Source of the DNA: Caballeronia fortuita
Lineage (GTDB): Bacteria > Pseudomonadota > Gammaproteobacteria > Burkholderiales > Burkholderiaceae
DNA length: 64,000 bases
Direction of reading: 5' to 3'
Assembly (NCBI RefSeq): GCF_001544835.2
Contig: NZ_FCNX02000004.1
Coordinates: forward strand, 1 to 64,000
The position numbers and the translations under genes were made by a program. Position 1 is the stretch's first letter. Every line of letters starts with the position of its first letter. Below, in pieces: positions 26,565 to 36,500 of this stretch. The notes beneath the pieces are model-generated. The model saw only the letters and a list, made by a program, of their open reading frames with translations. It was not told where the DNA came from and searched no databases.

Positions 26565-28546
26565 CCGAACACGCCACATCGCCGCCGCCGCTGCAACGCA
26601 CGCTCAACGTTGGCCGTATCGAACCGGGCAGCGTCGAAGAGCGCAAGCTGCGCGCGCTATGGGAAGCGCCGCCTGGATGGCGCGGCTGGCTCTCGACCGT
26701 CGATCACAAGAGCATCGGCTTGCGCTATCTCGTCACCGCGTTCGCGTTTCTGATCGCGGGCGGCGTCGAGGCGCTCATCATGCGCGTGCAGCTCGCGCGC
26801 CCGAACGCGACGCTGCTCACGCCCGAGCAATACAACCAGCTCTTCACGATGCACGGCGTGACGATGATCTTCCTCTACGCGCTGCCCGTGCTGTCCGGAT
26901 TCTCGAACTATCTGTGGCCGCTGATACTCGGCGCGCGCGACATGGCGTTTCCGCGCCTGAACGCGCTGTCGTACTGGATCTTTCTCTTCGCGGGACTCTT
27001 TCTCTATGCGAGCTTTCCGTTCGGCGAAGCGCCCAACGCGGGCTGGTTCAACTATGCGCCGCTCGCCGGGCTGACGTACAACACCGGCCCCAACATCGAT
27101 GTCTACGCGCTCGGCATGGTGCTGCTCGGCATCTCGACAACGGTCGGGTCGATGAACTTCGTCGTCACGTTCCTGCGGATGCGCGCGCCGGGCATGTCGC
27201 TCGATCGCGTGCCGGTGCTCGTGTGGGGCACGCTCACCGCGTCGGGCGGCAACCTGCTCGCGGTGCCGTCGGTGAGTCTCGCGTTCTTTCTGTTATGGCT
27301 CGACAGACGCATCGGCACGCATTTCTTCGATGTCGTCAACGGCGGCCGCGCGCTGCTCTGGCAGCATCTGTTCTGGATCTTCGCGCATCCGTGGGTGTAT
27401 GCGGTCGTGCTGCCCGCGATGGGCATCGTCTCCGATGCGCTGCCGGTTTTCTGCCGCAGGCCGCTCGTCGGTTACCTGCCGGTCGCCTTGTCGACGGTGG
27501 CGACGATGGTCGTCGGCTTCGTCGTGTGGATCCACCACATGTTCGCGACGGGCATTCCGGCGCTCGCGCTCTCGTTCTTCGGCGCGGCGAGCATGGTGAT
27601 CGCGATACCGAGCGCGGTCGCGACCTTCGCATGGATCGCGACGATCTGGACCGGCAGGCCCGTGTTTCGCGTGCCTTTTCTCTACTTCGCGGGCTTCGTG
27701 TTCCTCTTCGTGATCGGCGGATTGTCGGGCGTGCTCACCGCCGCCGTGCCGTTCGACTGGCAACTCACGGACACCTACTTCGTCGTCGCGCATCTGCATT
27801 ACGTGCTGCTCGGCATCAACGTGTTTCCGGTCATCGGCGGGCTCTACTTCTGGTTTCCGAAATTCACGGGACGCATGATGAGCGAGCGCATCGGGCGCAT
27901 CGGGTTCTGGATCCTCTTCGCGGGCTTCAACATCGCCTTCTTTCCGATGCATATCGCAGGCTTGCTCGGCATGCCGCGACGCATCTACACGTATGCGCCC
28001 GACATGGGTTGGAACACCGTGAACATGATTACGTCGATCGGTGCGTTCCTGTTCGCGTTCGGCGTGCTCGTGTTCATGTGGGACTTCGTGTACAGCCTGA
28101 AGCGCGGTCCCGTCGCGGGCAATAACCCCTGGGACGCGCCGACGCTCGAATGGTCGACAGCCTCGCCGCCGCCGCCCTATAACTTCGCGGTCGCGCCGCG
28201 CATCGCGAGCCGTCATCCGTTATGGGAAGAACGCATATCGGGCACGATGCGCTCGCGTCTTCACGAGGGCTATATCCTCGACAAAGGCCGCGAAGCGCTC
28301 GGCACCACCGCGCTCGACGGCGATCCCGACGTGATCCTCAAGATGCCCGACGATTCATATGCGCCCTTCTGGCTGGGCGTCGCATCGCTCGTGTTCTTCA
28401 GCGGGCTCGCGTTGACCGCATGGTGGCTCGCGGCGCTCGGGCTGATCGGATGCGGCGCGGCCATCGTCGTGTGGCTATGGCCGCGCCGCGAACTCGGCCA
28501 GCGCGACGATAGCGCGCAGCCGCACGAATCGGGAGCGCACTCATGA
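26561..28546 (+). CDS. coxA: Haem-copper oxidase subunit I lacking D- and K-channel residues
   Basis: The 661-residue subunit has about fourteen helices and all metal ligands: CuB histidines H276 and the HH pair of WIHHMF, haem histidines in VAHLHYVLL, and the cross-linking Tyr280. The usual helix VI motif GHPEVY is AHPWVY, so the D-channel glutamate is W278. In helix VIII the expected IPTGIKVF is IPSAVATF, so the K-channel lysine is A354. N134 and D127 of the D-channel mouth remain. A C-terminal extension (about 540-661) has two extra helices. It shares ATGA overlaps with both neighbours. Confidence 0.9.
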   Translation: MTEHATSPPPLQRTLNVGRIEPGSVEERKLRALWEAPPGWRGWLSTVDHKSIGLRYLVTAFAFLIAGGVEALIMRVQLARPNATLLTPEQYNQLFTMHGVTMIFLYALPVLSGFSNYLWPLILGARDMAFPRLNALSYWIFLFAGLFLYASFPFGEAPNAGWFNYAPLAGLTYNTGPNIDVYALGMVLLGISTTVGSMNFVVTFLRMRAPGMSLDRVPVLVWGTLTASGGNLLAVPSVSLAFFLLWLDRRIGTHFFDVVNGGRALLWQHLFWIFAHPWVYAVVLPAMGIVSDALPVFCRRPLVGYLPVALSTVATMVVGFVVWIHHMFATGIPALALSFFGAASMVIAIPSAVATFAWIATIWTGRPVFRVPFLYFAGFVFLFVIGGLSGVLTAAVPFDWQLTDTYFVVAHLHYVLLGINVFPVIGGLYFWFPKFTGRMMSERIGRIGFWILFAGFNIAFFPMHIAGLLGMPRRIYTYAPDMGWNTVNMITSIGAFLFAFGVLVFMWDFVYSLKRGPVAGNNPWDAPTLEWSTASPPPPYNFAVAPRIASRHPLWEERISGTMRSRLHEGYILDKGREALGTTALDGDPDVILKMPDDSYAPFWLGVASLVFFSGLALTAWWLAALGLIGCGAAIVVWLWPRRELGQRDDSAQPHESGAHS

Positions 28547-29157
28547 GCGATCTCGCGGAAACGTTGCCCGAGCGCGCGCGCCTGCCCATCGGCAGCCCGG
28601 GCGAGCGTTCGGGCGGCTGGTGGGGATGCCTCACGCTCGTCGCTACCGAAGCCGCGCTCTTCGGCTATCTGATCTTTTCGTATTTGTATCTCGCGTCGCA
28701 GACCACGCAACGCTGGCCGCCCGAAGGCATGCCGAAGCTCGGCCTCGGCATCGCGAATACGTGCATTCTTCTGTCGAGCAGCGTGTTCGTGTGGGCGAGC
28801 GAGCGCTTCGTGCGGCGCGGCAGGCGCGGCATGGGCGTGCTCATGCTTGCGATAGCGATTGCACTCGGCGCGATCTTCGTCGGCATACAAACGATGGAAT
28901 GGGCCGATCATCCCTATGGCCTCACGACGCATCTCTACGGCTCGCTCTACTTCACGATCACCGGGTTTCACATGATGCACGTGCTCGTCGGTCTCGTCGT
29001 GCTCGCGTTCCTGCTGCTGTGGACCGCGCTTGGCTACTTCGACCGCGCGCGTTCGGCGGCGCTGACCATCGGCGGTCTTTACTGGCATTTCGTCGATGTC
29101 GTGTGGCTCTTCATCTTCGCGACGCTGTATCTGTCGCCTTACGTGCTGGCGCGATGA
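28543..29157 (+). CDS. coxC: Cytochrome c oxidase subunit III
   Basis: The 204-residue protein has the five-helix core of short bacterial subunit III: WWGCLTLVATEAALFGYL at the start, the conserved glutamate in TMEWADHPYG, GFHMMHVLVG and YWHFVDVVWLFIF at the end. It stabilises subunit I in the membrane. Its ATG overlaps the end of subunit I by four bases, showing translational coupling. Confidence 0.9.
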   Translation: MSDLAETLPERARLPIGSPGERSGGWWGCLTLVATEAALFGYLIFSYLYLASQTTQRWPPEGMPKLGLGIANTCILLSSSVFVWASERFVRRGRRGMGVLMLAIAIALGAIFVGIQTMEWADHPYGLTTHLYGSLYFTITGFHMMHVLVGLVVLAFLLLWTALGYFDRARSAALTIGGLYWHFVDVVWLFIFATLYLSPYVLAR

Positions 29158-29158
29158 G

Positions 29159-29596
29159 ATGAACGACGCATCGCGCATCGACGGCAGACAACATCCCGCG
29201 CGCCCCGGCGGCATGGCGCTCGTCGCCGGTCTGCTGCTCGCGCCCCTTGCATGGATGATGCAGACGACCTTCGCGCAGACCATCGCCGCGTGGGGCTGCT
29301 TTCCGCACGAACGTCCGGTGCGCGCGCCGGCGATGCCGTGGCTCGAACAAGGCATCGTGCTGCTCGCGATCGCCGCGTTGCTGCTCGGTGTCGCAGGCGG
29401 CGTCATCGCGTGGCGCAACTGGAAGCGAACCGGCCAGCTTGCATCGATGTTGAAGGAGCACGGATCGATCGACAGACACGCGGCCCGCGATGCGTTCATC
29501 GCGCGCGCGGGTGCGTTGTCGAGCGGGCTCTTCGTCTTCGCGCTGGTCGCCACGGATCTCGCGTGGCTGCTCGTCGCGCCATGCGGAGGACGGTGA
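29159..29596 (+). CDS. Small membrane protein of the oxidase operon
   Basis: This 145-residue protein has three predicted transmembrane helices (about 18-40, 63-84 and 115-138) and no cofactor motif. Its position, one base after the stop of subunit III and before the cytochrome c gene, suggests an accessory or assembly role in the oxidase, comparable to subunit IV or the small unassigned proteins of alternative cox operons. No direct family match is recognised. The start at 29159 is chosen by the gene spacing. Confidence 0.65.
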   Translation: MNDASRIDGRQHPARPGGMALVAGLLLAPLAWMMQTTFAQTIAAWGCFPHERPVRAPAMPWLEQGIVLLAIAALLLGVAGGVIAWRNWKRTGQLASMLKEHGSIDRHAARDAFIARAGALSSGLFVFALVATDLAWLLVAPCGGR

Positions 29597-29601
29597 TCGT
29601 C

Positions 29602-30903
29602 ATGGACATCCGACGCCGCGCGTTGCTGTGCGCTTTCACGCTGATCGCATCGATGCAGGCCGTTTTCGGACAGACGCCCGATCTCGTCGCGCGCGGTGCT
29701 TATCTCGCGAAGGCGGGCGATTGCGCCGGCTGCCACACGGCCGCGCCCGTGCCCGGCAAGCCGCAGCCGCATCCGTTCGCGGGCGGCCTGCCGATGGGCT
29801 CGCCCTTCGGCACGATCTGGTCGAGCAACATCACGCCGGACGCGGAGCACGGCATCGGCCATTACACGTACGAGGACTTCGCGCGCGCGTTGCGTGAAGG
29901 CGTCGCGCCGGGCGGCAAGCATCTTTATCCGGCGATGCCGTATCCATCGTTCGCGAAGATCGACGACGCCGACATGCGCGCGCTCTATGCGTACTTCATG
30001 CACGGCGTCGAACCCGTCGCGCAGTCCGCACCCGAAACGCATCTGCCGTTTCCGTTCAATCAGCGCTGGGCGCTCGTGTTCTGGAACTTCGCATTCGCGC
30101 CCAACGAACGCTTCACGGGCGATCCGAAACGCGAAGCGCAATGGAATCGCGGCGCGTATCTCGTGCAATCGCTCGGGCATTGCGGCGCGTGCCATACGCC
30201 GCGCGGTCCCGCTTATAACGAACGCGGCTACAGCGAATCGTCGCGCACGTATCTCACGGGCGGCACCAACGATCACTGGTACGCGCCGGACCTGACGGGT
30301 CTGCCGGGCGCGGGTCTCGGCCGCATCTCCGCCGACGACATCGCCGCGTTCCTCAAGACCGGCCACGGCGCGGGTCTCGCCACGTTCGGCAGCATGGTGC
30401 AGGTGGTCGAGGACAGCACGCAATATCTCGACGACGACGATCTGCACGCGATCGCGTCCTATCTCAAGAGCCTGCCCGCGAACGGCGACGGCGGCACCTT
30501 CGATGCGCGCTCGCGGTCGGCGCGGCAAAGCATCGCCGCGTTGCGCACCGGCGACGACGAACGCCCCGGCGCGGGTCTCTATCAAAGCGCATGCGCGCGC
30601 TGCCACAAGAGCGACGGCGCGGGCGAACCGTTCAAGTATCCGCGGCTCGCGGGCAATCCGGCCGTGCTCTCCGCGCAGACCGATTCGCTCGTGCGGCTGG
30701 TGCTGCAAGGCGGGCAGGCGCCTTCGACGGAACATGGCCTGGAACCGAAGAAAATGCCCGCGTTCTCCGACAAGCTCACCGATACCGAAATTGCGCGCGT
30801 GCTGACGTTCGTCCGCTCGGCGTGGGGCAACCAGGCATCGCCCGTCACGACACGCGATGTGCGGCGCATGCGCGACGCGGTCGGCCCCGGCGCGCGACAG
30901 TGA
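29602..30903 (+). CDS. Tri-haem cytochrome c (alcohol/gluconate dehydrogenase subunit type)
   Basis: The 433-residue exported protein has a signal peptide (residues 1-23, ending VFGQ) and three CxxCH haem c sites: CAGCH near 40, CGACH near 190 and CARCH near 330. This is the layout of the cytochrome subunit of membrane alcohol, aldehyde or gluconate dehydrogenases. No dehydrogenase subunit is adjacent, so here it more likely hands electrons to the terminal oxidase encoded just upstream. A GGAGGA site precedes the ATG at 29602. It ends the operon. Confidence 0.85.
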   Translation: MDIRRRALLCAFTLIASMQAVFGQTPDLVARGAYLAKAGDCAGCHTAAPVPGKPQPHPFAGGLPMGSPFGTIWSSNITPDAEHGIGHYTYEDFARALREGVAPGGKHLYPAMPYPSFAKIDDADMRALYAYFMHGVEPVAQSAPETHLPFPFNQRWALVFWNFAFAPNERFTGDPKREAQWNRGAYLVQSLGHCGACHTPRGPAYNERGYSESSRTYLTGGTNDHWYAPDLTGLPGAGLGRISADDIAAFLKTGHGAGLATFGSMVQVVEDSTQYLDDDDLHAIASYLKSLPANGDGGTFDARSRSARQSIAALRTGDDERPGAGLYQSACARCHKSDGAGEPFKYPRLAGNPAVLSAQTDSLVRLVLQGGQAPSTEHGLEPKKMPAFSDKLTDTEIARVLTFVRSAWGNQASPVTTRDVRRMRDAVGPGARQ

Positions 30904-30986
30904 CGCGCTTATGCTGGAACGCCCCATGCTGATTCGATCGCATGGCCGCGCATGCGGTCGTCTTTTTGAACGCACTGGAGCACGAC

Positions 30987-31853
30987 ATGAGCGACAACGC
31001 ATACCCACGCCCGCCTTTGCCGGCACAACAGCAAGACAGCCGCCCCGGACTCACCGCTCCCATGGACCCCGCGCCCGATCACGGCGAATCGAGCTACAAG
31101 GGCAGCAACAGGCTCGCGGGCAAGGTCGCGCTCATCACGGGCGGCGATAGCGGCATCGGCCGCGCGGTGGCGATCGCCTATGCGCGCGAAGGCGCGGACG
31201 TCGCCATCTCGTATCTCAATGAACAGGGCGACGCCGAGGAAACCGCGCGCTGGGTCGAGAAAGCGGGACAGCGCGCGCTGCTCCTGCCAGGCGATATCAC
31301 CGATCGCGAGCATTGCAAGGAGATCGTCGCGAAGACGGCGGAAGCGTTCGGCCGTATCGACGTGCTGGTGAACAACGCCGCGTATCAGGCGACCTACGAC
31401 AAGCTCGAAGACATCAGCGACGACGAATGGGACAAGACCTATTCGACGAATATCGGCGCGATGTTCCGCATCACGAAGGCCGCGCTCGCGCACATGAAGG
31501 AAGGCAGCGCGATCGTCAACACGACGTCCGTCAACGCCGATGCGCCGAATCCCGGGCTGATCGCTTATGCGAGCACCAAGGGCGCGATCCAGAACTTCAC
31601 GGGCGGGCTCGCGCAACTGCTGGCCGATCGCGGCATACGCGCGAATTGCGTCGCGCCGGGGCCAATCTGGACGCCGCTGATTCCATCGACGATGCCGCCA
31701 TCGAGCGTCGAAAAATTCGGCACGCAGACGCCGATGAAGCGCCCCGGCCAGCCCGCCGAACTCGCCGCCGCCTATGTGATGCTGGCCTCGGATGAAGCGA
31801 GCTACATCTCCGGTGCGACCGTCGCAGTGACGGGCGGCAAGCCGATCATCTAA
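30987..31853 (+). CDS. Short-chain dehydrogenase, general-stress type
   Basis: The 288-residue SDR has an extended N-terminus (about 45 residues, Pro/Gln-rich) before the NAD(P) motif TGGDSGIGRAVA. It then shows NNAA, the catalytic Ser (NTTSVNA) and Y-x3-K (YASTKGA). The long N-terminus with DHGESSYKGS and PMDPAPDHG is characteristic of the YghA/Gsp39 group of stress-induced oxidoreductases. GGAG precedes the ATG at 30987; an open frame to 30942 is rejected. The substrate is unknown. Confidence 0.85.
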   Translation: MSDNAYPRPPLPAQQQDSRPGLTAPMDPAPDHGESSYKGSNRLAGKVALITGGDSGIGRAVAIAYAREGADVAISYLNEQGDAEETARWVEKAGQRALLLPGDITDREHCKEIVAKTAEAFGRIDVLVNNAAYQATYDKLEDISDDEWDKTYSTNIGAMFRITKAALAHMKEGSAIVNTTSVNADAPNPGLIAYASTKGAIQNFTGGLAQLLADRGIRANCVAPGPIWTPLIPSTMPPSSVEKFGTQTPMKRPGQPAELAAAYVMLASDEASYISGATVAVTGGKPII

Positions 31854-31957
31854 GCACCGCCGATGGCATAGCGAATGCTCTCGACAAGGTATGTAGTGCT
31901 CCGCGCGAACCCGCCTGGAGCCGGCGACGAGAGCGGGCGCAACGCGCCCGGACGATC

Positions 31958-32275
31958 ATGCAATCAGACATGCTGAGAATGGCCCGCAAGTCCGGAATGA
32001 CGATTCTGCTCGACGGCAGGATCGGCAAGGAAGCGTATATGAGCGTGAGCGGTTCGACGGACGCGTTGCAGCGATTCGCGCACGACGTGCGCGTCTCGTT
32101 GCTCAAGCGGCCGAAGCGCACCGCGCGCGCGGCGCGTTCGCGCAACGTGAATCCGCTTGTCACGGCGCGCATGCGCGAGCGCATCGCGGCTGGCGCGCAT
32201 CGCTGGCGCACGCCTCACGCGCCGCGTCTCACGCTCAGAGGTCGTTCCTCATCTGCTCGATGCGAGCGACGATGA
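31958..32275 (+). CDS. Hypothetical small basic protein
   Basis: A 105-residue frame with a plausible folded N-terminal part (MTILLDGRIGKEAYMSVSGS, then TDALQRFAHDVRVSLL) and a very basic Arg-rich tail. No ribosome-binding site is obvious. Its last 41 bases overlap the convergent coiled-coil gene, so the tail at least may be a by-product of that gene's codons. It could be a real genus-level protein, but confidence is limited. Confidence 0.35.
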   Translation: MQSDMLRMARKSGMTILLDGRIGKEAYMSVSGSTDALQRFAHDVRVSLLKRPKRTARAARSRNVNPLVTARMRERIAAGAHRWRTPHAPRLTLRGRSSSARCERR

Positions 32276-32465
32276 GCAAGCGATGATCGTTCATCGCCGT
32301 CAGCGTGTCTTCGAGCGTGCCGAGCAGCCTGACGGCGGACGTCGTGTCATGGCCGGATGAACTCAGCTCGCGGATGATTTCCTGTTGACGCCGGATGCGT
32401 GCCTTGCCGTCTTCGATATCGCGGTCGGCGCGGACCAACGCGTCGCGCTCGTCTTCGAGATCCAT
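32235..32465 (-). CDS. Small helical (coiled-coil) protein
   Basis: The 76-residue product is almost entirely helical with a heptad-like pattern (DALVRADRDIEDGKARIRRQQ, then LEDTLTAMNDHRLLIVARIEQM). GGAGG stands seven bases before the ATG at 32465. It lies 18 bases downstream of the CheB-like gene on the same strand and is probably co-transcribed. No family is recognised; an adaptor or small partner role for the CheB-like protein is only a guess. Confidence 0.6.
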   Translation of the reverse strand: MDLEDERDALVRADRDIEDGKARIRRQQEIIRELSSSGHDTTSAVRLLGTLEDTLTAMNDHRLLIVARIEQMRNDL

Positions 32466-32483
32466 GTGAACCTCCGTCTGCAC

Positions 32484-33488
32484 TCATTCCTCGGCGGGCG
32501 AGCTCGTCTGCACCGCGTCGCGCAACAGTTCGACGAGCCGTTCCGCTTCATCGATACGCGCCTGTTCGATCTCGATCTGATCGTGATTGCCCGCGCGCTC
32601 GGCCCAGCGTTGCCGCTCTTTGGCGAAGATCACGCGCTCGTGCACCGCGCGTATCGCGGACCAGATCGCCGCTTCGGAATTCGATTCGATACCTTCTTCG
32701 AGTGACAATCCGGTGAACGCGTGGCCCGTATGACATCGATAACGCATCGGGCGATCGTCCTTGATGCGCCAGAGCGCGCCGCCGCAATCGGGGCACGTCA
32801 GCGCCGAACGCTCGCCGACTTCGTCGAGTTCTTCCGGATCGGACAATCCGTTCGCGGCGATGCGCGCCTCTTTCTCGAACACTCGATTGTTCATCTGCGC
32901 CACCTCGGACACTCGTTCGGACGACGCGCCCCGCACGGCGGCCTGAATGCATTTGGAGAGTTCGTCTTCCATGCAAAGCAGATCGGTGCCGCACGATTCG
33001 AGCGCGGCGCGCGGCATGCTCGGCGCTTCGCAATCGTCCGGATTCTGCACGATGGCGAAGCCTTGTTGCGCGCGGATATTGGCGAGGCCCGCGGCGCCAT
33101 CGTCGAGATCGCCGCTCATCACGACGCCGACGACGCGCGACCCGTATTCCATCGCCGCGCTGCGAAAAAGCGGATCGGCGGCGGGGCGCGCGAAATTCTC
33201 CTTCGCGCCCTCGTTGAGCCACATGCGCCCTCTCGACATCACGAGATGCCGGTCCGGCGGCGCGACGCGAATCACGCCGCGCTCGACCTCTTCGCCGTTC
33301 GTTGCATAACGCGCGGCGAGCGGTCCCCAACCGGTGAGCAGATCCGGCAGCACGCTCGCGTGACGGCCGATATGCAGCACGATGAAGATCGACGCCTGCA
33401 GATCGGCGGGAAGCTGGCTCACGAGCACCTTCAGACCCTGAAAACCGCCTCTCGATGCTCCGATCACCACGATGTCCCGTTCGAGCAT
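32484..33488 (-). CDS. Stand-alone CheB-like methylesterase with zinc-ribbon tail
   Basis: The 334-residue protein has a CheB methylesterase domain (about 5-190) with the catalytic Ser in GASRGG, His in LHIGRH and Asp in SGDLDDGAAG, but no N-terminal receiver domain, so activity is not phospho-regulated in the normal way. The C-terminal part has a zinc-ribbon-like CPDCGG ... CHTGHAF motif (about 240-265) and a long helix. Start 33488 follows GGGAGG. It lies next to the CheB-CheR kinase fusion on the same strand. No other chemotaxis genes are near, so the target may be a non-chemotaxis sensory protein. Confidence 0.8.
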   Translation of the reverse strand: MLERDIVVIGASRGGFQGLKVLVSQLPADLQASIFIVLHIGRHASVLPDLLTGWGPLAARYATNGEEVERGVIRVAPPDRHLVMSRGRMWLNEGAKENFARPAADPLFRSAAMEYGSRVVGVVMSGDLDDGAAGLANIRAQQGFAIVQNPDDCEAPSMPRAALESCGTDLLCMEDELSKCIQAAVRGASSERVSEVAQMNNRVFEKEARIAANGLSDPEELDEVGERSALTCPDCGGALWRIKDDRPMRYRCHTGHAFTGLSLEEGIESNSEAAIWSAIRAVHERVIFAKERQRWAERAGNHDQIEIEQARIDEAERLVELLRDAVQTSSPAEE

Positions 33489-33535
33489 AGTGCCTCCCAT
33501 CCTTAGAGGGAAGCAATCACCGGACCGGCTATTGC

Positions 33536-36500
33536 TCAGGCGTCGCGTCTTTTCGCGCGGACGGGTTCGAGCAGTACGTCCAGCATATGAAGCAGTTCCG
33601 GGAAATCGACCGGTTTGGTGAGATGCGCGTCGAAACCCGCGCGGCGCGCGGCACGTTTGTCCTCGTCACGCCCGAACGCCGTCAGTGCGATCGCCTTGAG
33701 ACCGGCGAGCGAAGAATCGGCGCGCACGCGTCTGACGAGTTCGTATCCGTCGATGCCGGGCAACTGGATGTCCGAGATCAACACGTCGATCGCGTCCTTT
33801 GCGAGCAGTTCGAGCGCCTGCTCCGCGCTCGTCGCGACCTGCACCGTCGCCTGTTCGAGCTCGAGCAGCGCGGCAAACGACGCGGTCGCTTCGATGTCGT
33901 TGTCGACGACGAGCACGCGCGCACCCGCGACGGGCCGCGCGCTGTCCTCGCCATGCGACGGAGCCGCCGCCTGCATCGCGGCCGCCGGCAGCCAGACCGA
34001 CAGCGTCGTGCCGCGGCCGAGGCCGTCGGAGCGTGCCTCGATGCGCCCGCCATGCATCTCCACGAGTTGCTTCGCGAGCGCGAGCCCGATGCCGAGTCCG
34101 CCCGACGCAGGATTGCGTTTGCCCTGGCGGTACATGTCGAAGATATGCGGCAGCGCGGACTTTTCGATGCCCTGCCCCGTGTCCACGACATCGAGACGCA
34201 CCATGCCGCCGTCGCGCGCGATATCGAGCTGGACGGAGCCGCCGCGATCCGTGAACTTGAGCGCGTTCGACACCACGTTCCAGAAAATCTGCTCGCAGCG
34301 CACCGCATCGGCGAATGCGTAGAAGCTCTGCGCGCGGTTGCTCATGCGCAACTCGATCCCGCGTTGCGCGGCTTCGCTTTCGCCGACATCGGCAATGCGC
34401 GCGAGCACGGCCGCGACATCCACAGGAGCCATGCTGAGCGCGAGCTTGCCGGTGCGCACGCGCGACAGATCCAGCAGATCGTCGATGATCTGCGCCTGGC
34501 CGCGCACCGCGCGCCGGATCGAATCCGCGGTTTCCTTCACCACTTCGATGCCGCGCGTTTCCGGCAGGCGCGGCAGCATTTCCGCCTTCATGCCGATGAG
34601 ATTCAGCGGATGCTTCAGTTCGTGCGACAGCATCGCGATGAAATCGTCCTTCAACTGATTCGACAGCGACGCCTTCTCGCGTTCCGCATGTTCGTGCGCG
34701 AGCGCATCGCGGTTCTCGTCCTCGCGCATCTTGCGCTCGGTCAGATCGCGCGCGATCTTCGCGAAGCCCGTGAACGACGGATCGGAGATCGGCGTCACCA
34801 CGCCGCTGCAATACACGCGGCGTTCGTCGCGCGTCACGTGCCAGCGTTCGTCGTCGGCGCGTCCTTCGCGCGCGGCGATGTCGCGCTCGCTCGCGGGCAC
34901 CCGTGCCTCGCGATCTTCCGCGCTGTAGATGAGCGCGATGTTCTTGCCGACGACTTCCTTCTCCGCGAAGCCGAAGATGCGTTCCGCGCCCGCGTTCCAC
35001 GTGACGATCGTGCCGTTCGGGTCCTGCACGATGATCGCGTAGTCGTTGGTGGACTGCGCGACGAGCCGCAGACGTTCTTCGCCGATGCGCGCCGATTCCT
35101 CGGCCTGATGCCGCGCCGTGATGTCGATGAGCGTGAGCACCGCGCCGTCGATGCGGTCATCGGCCGTGCGATACGGCAGAAGGCGCATCAGATACCACTT
35201 GCCGTCCGAGCTCTCGACTTCGCGCTCGATCAGCTTGAGCGTTTCGAACGCCTGTTTCACGTCGTCCGCGAGCGAGGAATAGCGCAGCGAATGCGTGATG
35301 TCGAAGAGCGAGCGGCCGATGTCGACATCGATCAGCTTGAACACGCGCGTCGCGCTCGTCGTGAAGCGCTTGACGCGAATCTGCTTGTCGACGAACACGG
35401 TGGCGATCTCCGTCGCCGCGATGATGTTCTGCAGGTCGTCGTTCGCCTTAGCAGTGTCCTCGACGCGCGCCTGCAACTCGGCGTTGACCGTGGTCAATTC
35501 TTCGTTCACCGACTGAAGTTCTTCCTTGCTGCTTTCGAGTTCTTCGGTCGCGGAGCGCAGTTCTTCGTTGATCGCCTGCAATTCCTCGTTGGACGCCTTC
35601 AATTCCTCGACGGTCGTCTCGTGCTGCTCGATGGTCGTCGCAAGCTGCTCGCGCGTGTGCTGCAATTCGCGTTCGAGCTGCACGAGCAGCGGGTCCTGGC
35701 CGCGTTCCTCCGGCAGACCTTCATCGGCCATGTGTTCCTGAACTTCGTCGAACAGCACGAGGAAGAAGTCGGCGTTGACGCCGGTGTCGTGGAACGGGCG
35801 CACCGTCATGTTGACCCACACCGCGCGGCCGTCCTGGTTGAGCTTGACGCGGCGCGCTTCGACGCTGCCGCCCGTCTGATGCGCGCGAAAGAGCGTCGTG
35901 CGCAGATCGAGCCTCAGTTCGGGCAGCACGAGCGCCATGATGTTCGACGACAGCTCGCCGCCGCCGTGACGCAGGAAGCGCCCGGCTGTCGTCGACAGAT
36001 GCACGATGTTCGAATCGCGATCGACGACCACGCTCGGCGGCGCGTATTCCTCCAGCACGCGCTGATGCAGCGCCGCGAAAGAGAAGCTGCGGCGCTCGGG
36101 CGCTTCGGGGCCAGAAGTCATGTTGGCGGGCACGGTGGTGGTGATCAATTCCTCGCGCGGCGCGATGTTGGCAGGTCCGAGCGACGGAAACGAAACCGGC
36201 GGCTTCACGCGGTTCAATACCGTGCGCGCGCGATAGATGCGGCTTTTCTTGTCGACGATGGTGAAAAGGTCGTCGGCGGTATCGGCGGATTCGGCGGTGC
36301 CGAGAAAGAGATAGCCTCCCGCGCGCAACGCGAAGTGAAAGAGTTCGAGCACTTGACGCTGCACCGCGCGATCGAGATAGATCAGCACGTTGCGGCAGGA
36401 AATCAGATCGAGATGCGAAAACGGCGGATCGCGCAGCAGGCTATGCGCGGCAAACAGAATGCGCTCGCGCACCGATTTCACGATCTGATAACGCCCGCCC

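Noticed and set aside
28270..31026. 918-codon minus-strand frame across coxA, coxC and the cytochrome c gene
   Set aside because: It crosses several well-supported genes on the other strand and has Arg/His-rich composition without motifs.
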